Part shown: in pieces, positions 62,901 to 64,000 of the stretch
Layout of the letters: every line of letters starts with the position of its first letter
Position numbering within the stretch: position 1 is the stretch's first letter
Assembly: GCA_963965975.1 (NCBI GenBank)
Contig: OZ014425.1
Coordinates: 3,733,501-3,797,500, forward strand
Reading direction: 5' to 3'
DNA length: 64,000 nt
DNA from: Xestospongia bergquistia
Lineage: Eukaryota; Porifera; Demospongiae; Haplosclerida; Petrosiidae
The notes under the pieces: model-generated
The model's input: only the letters and a program-made list of their open reading frames with translations
The model's database searches: none
What the model was told of the DNA's origin: nothing
Translations under genes and position numbers: made by a program

Positions 62901-64000
62901 TGACTCCTCAGGAATTTAAAGATCGGCTGGGGTCATTTAAGGAGTATTGTCCTGTGAGTTTAGTAGAGAGAGGAGAACTAGTAGACTGTAAATCACAACC
63001 ATCTTTACAATATGCAGTGGAATATCAAGCTAAGTACTACAGGTAAGCTTAAAGTACATGTATAGTGGTTGTATATTGTTTATTTTTAGAACTGCTGGAG
63101 AAAAGGAACTAAAGTCGTTCTTGTCTGATCCTGAGGCTTACGTGGGTGAGGCCACACCCATACACCTTCCTTCTTCAGACTGTCTTCCACAAATCAAGAC
63201 TGAGTTAGAAGTAAAAGAGATGTTCCCTCGTCAATATGAGATACAAGGGTTTTGTCCTGTGACTTACATAGATGGCAAGAAAAGGTTAACATTACATGTG
63301 TGTACATATATATCTTCATTATTGTACTAGGAATATTGTAACTAAAGAACTATATAATTATTTCAATAAATGTTGTCAGTAGTGTGTTATTCTTCTTATA
63401 GATATGAGGCACTGGTACCTGGTCAAACCTCTTGCTCGGTGGAGTACAAGGGCAAGTTATTTTGCTGTGCCTCTGAAGAAAAGCTTGATAAATTTATGAG
63501 GTAACAATAATTATTGATATGTATATGGTCTATATCATATGTACATGGACTAGTGGTTACTATTGTACTTAATTGGTTTAGATATCCTGGTCTGTATGAG
63601 GTAACAACTCTTCCAGTAAAATTACCTCCTATCAAACAACCCTTATCTATTGTATCTCTACCTATGTTGGGTTATATGGAACAATCTGTGGCTACACCCA
63701 TAATTAATGCTCTAAATGCTGTGGGATGTTGTAAGCCCAAGTTTCCATTTATAACAGCAACCCAGTCTGCATTACTCTATGTAGCCTTCCACTTAAAAGG
63801 TGAAGTTTACTCATACAGTAGTGAAATTAAATTATGTCTCCTACATATATATTATAGCTTATAATACTAAAGGAAGTAAATATGTGAGGGAAAAGTATCG
63901 TTACAAACTGCAACATTTTGAAGAACAATGTCAACTAATAGCTAACCTAGGTCAGATTATGAAGAAAGGTTATCAAGAACCTAATGAGCGACCAATGGGT
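55126..64000 (+). CDS. AK9: Adenylate kinase 9 (multi-domain nucleoside mono/diphosphate kinase), 3' end outside window
   Basis: About 33 short exons from ATG 55126 (MEETRDTFDEDE) to the window edge. Four adenylate-kinase-type P-loops are visible: GKPGAGKST (split over 55285-55293 and 55344-55361), GPPTSGKTT (57357-57383), GSQGSGKTT (60038-60064) and GPPKSGKTT (61784-61810). LID/substrate motifs include YVLDCLPSF, GGWIVDGFP (from 58000), GFIIEGFP (from 60539) and YVLDGWP (from 62292). Asp/Glu-rich linkers lie at 56330-56450 and 61020-61140. The last exon (KYVREKYRYKLQHFEEQCQLI...NERPMG) matches the C-terminal tail of AK9, so only a few codons should be missing. One intron (57680-57730/57733) has a GC donor. 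The role in the family is phosphate exchange between nucleotides, with expression in ciliated cells. It shares its promoter with AMT, and an X-box lies upstream. Confidence 0.92.
58968..59429 (-). CDS. Small nested gene in an AK9 intron; NCAHYLS motif, papain/NlpC-like fold (tentative)
   Basis: It lies antisense inside the AK9 intron at about 58676-59472. A three-exon model keeps one frame: 59429-59405, 59345-59139 and 59083-58968, with introns of 59 and 55 bp, the size usual here. It predicts 115 residues with WSSYGGCIYGNKEGY, DNCAHYLSNAMIIGGY, CSAGRPIHAKEMRSWFG and DGQGHVLLKQYSGG. The Cys in NCAH and the later GHV His recall the Cys/His pair of NlpC/P60-like peptidases and amidases, and I recall similar NCAHFLS proteins in bacteria and fungi. 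That family link is tentative. The second intron uses a weaker AAG acceptor; the alternative is an unspliced gene with a frame change. The region is richer in G and C than the intron around it, which supports coding and possibly foreign origin. No signal peptide is seen in this model. Confidence 0.5.
59858..59936. repeat. TA/CA microsatellite in an AK9 intron
   Basis: About 55 bp of TA followed by a short CA run, in the intron before the third P-loop exon. The open frames on both strands here are artefacts of the repeat. Confidence 0.95.

Noticed and set aside
1-64000. Retroviral, LTR or Polinton-type elements, CRISPR arrays, tRNA and rRNA genes
   Set aside because: No polymerase, integrase, capsid or terminal-repeat signature, no regular short-repeat array and no recognisable structural RNA was seen by eye.

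Overview
This AT-rich window is intron-rich animal DNA, most likely from a demosponge; the gene set and the 50-60 bp introns fit Amphimedon queenslandica or a close relative. That attribution is an inference from family content and intron style, not from a database match. No retrovirus, Polinton or other capsid-bearing element was recognised, and no rRNA or tRNA gene.

Layout. (1) 1-16254, minus strand: three tandem copies of a large multi-exon receptor-like gene with a signal peptide, a right-handed beta-helix (FxxN/GGG-type) ectodomain, a Cys-rich stalk and a multipass membrane C-terminus. The first copy is cut by the window edge. The copies are mosaic, with different introns shared by different pairs. 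(2) 16440-33580: an intronless GH78 alpha-L-rhamnosidase fused to two SUEL-type galactose-binding lectin domains lies divergently to an intronless NAD(P)H-dependent FMN reductase. After these comes a small five-exon secreted protein. A block holding the GH78 5' end, the reductase and the secreted-protein gene was amplified to three copies. Only the first GH78 and the first reductase are whole, but all three secreted-protein genes stay open. (3) 34008-36847: two more diverged members of the secreted family (ependymin-like architecture, tentative). Exon relics of the family continue at about 37.1, 41.7-42.2 and 50.2-50.9 kb. (4) 38187-49353, minus strand: two GABA-B-like class C GPCR genes. Their 5' halves are nearly identical but their 7TM halves are well diverged. 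A recent segmental duplication explains this: it carried the GPCR 5' half, a relic secreted gene, HAD exon 1 and the 3' end of AMT to a new site. There it abuts and truncates a focadhesin (FOCAD) gene at about 43331. (5) 51342-55013, minus strand: the source neighbourhood, with an intact HAD-type phosphatase and an intact glycine-cleavage T-protein gene (AMT). (6) 55126-64000, plus strand: adenylate kinase 9 (AK9) with four P-loop units, complete except for the extreme C-terminus. Its 112 bp shared promoter with AMT holds a perfect RFX X-box. A small antisense gene with an NCAHYLS motif lies in one AK9 intron.

How parts relate. The accessory left two thirds is dominated by recent tandem amplification, gene conversion and gene death. 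It encodes secreted or surface proteins and carbohydrate-active or redox enzymes, plausibly for contact with microbes or food. The right end is conserved housekeeping and ciliary content (AMT, HAD, AK9).
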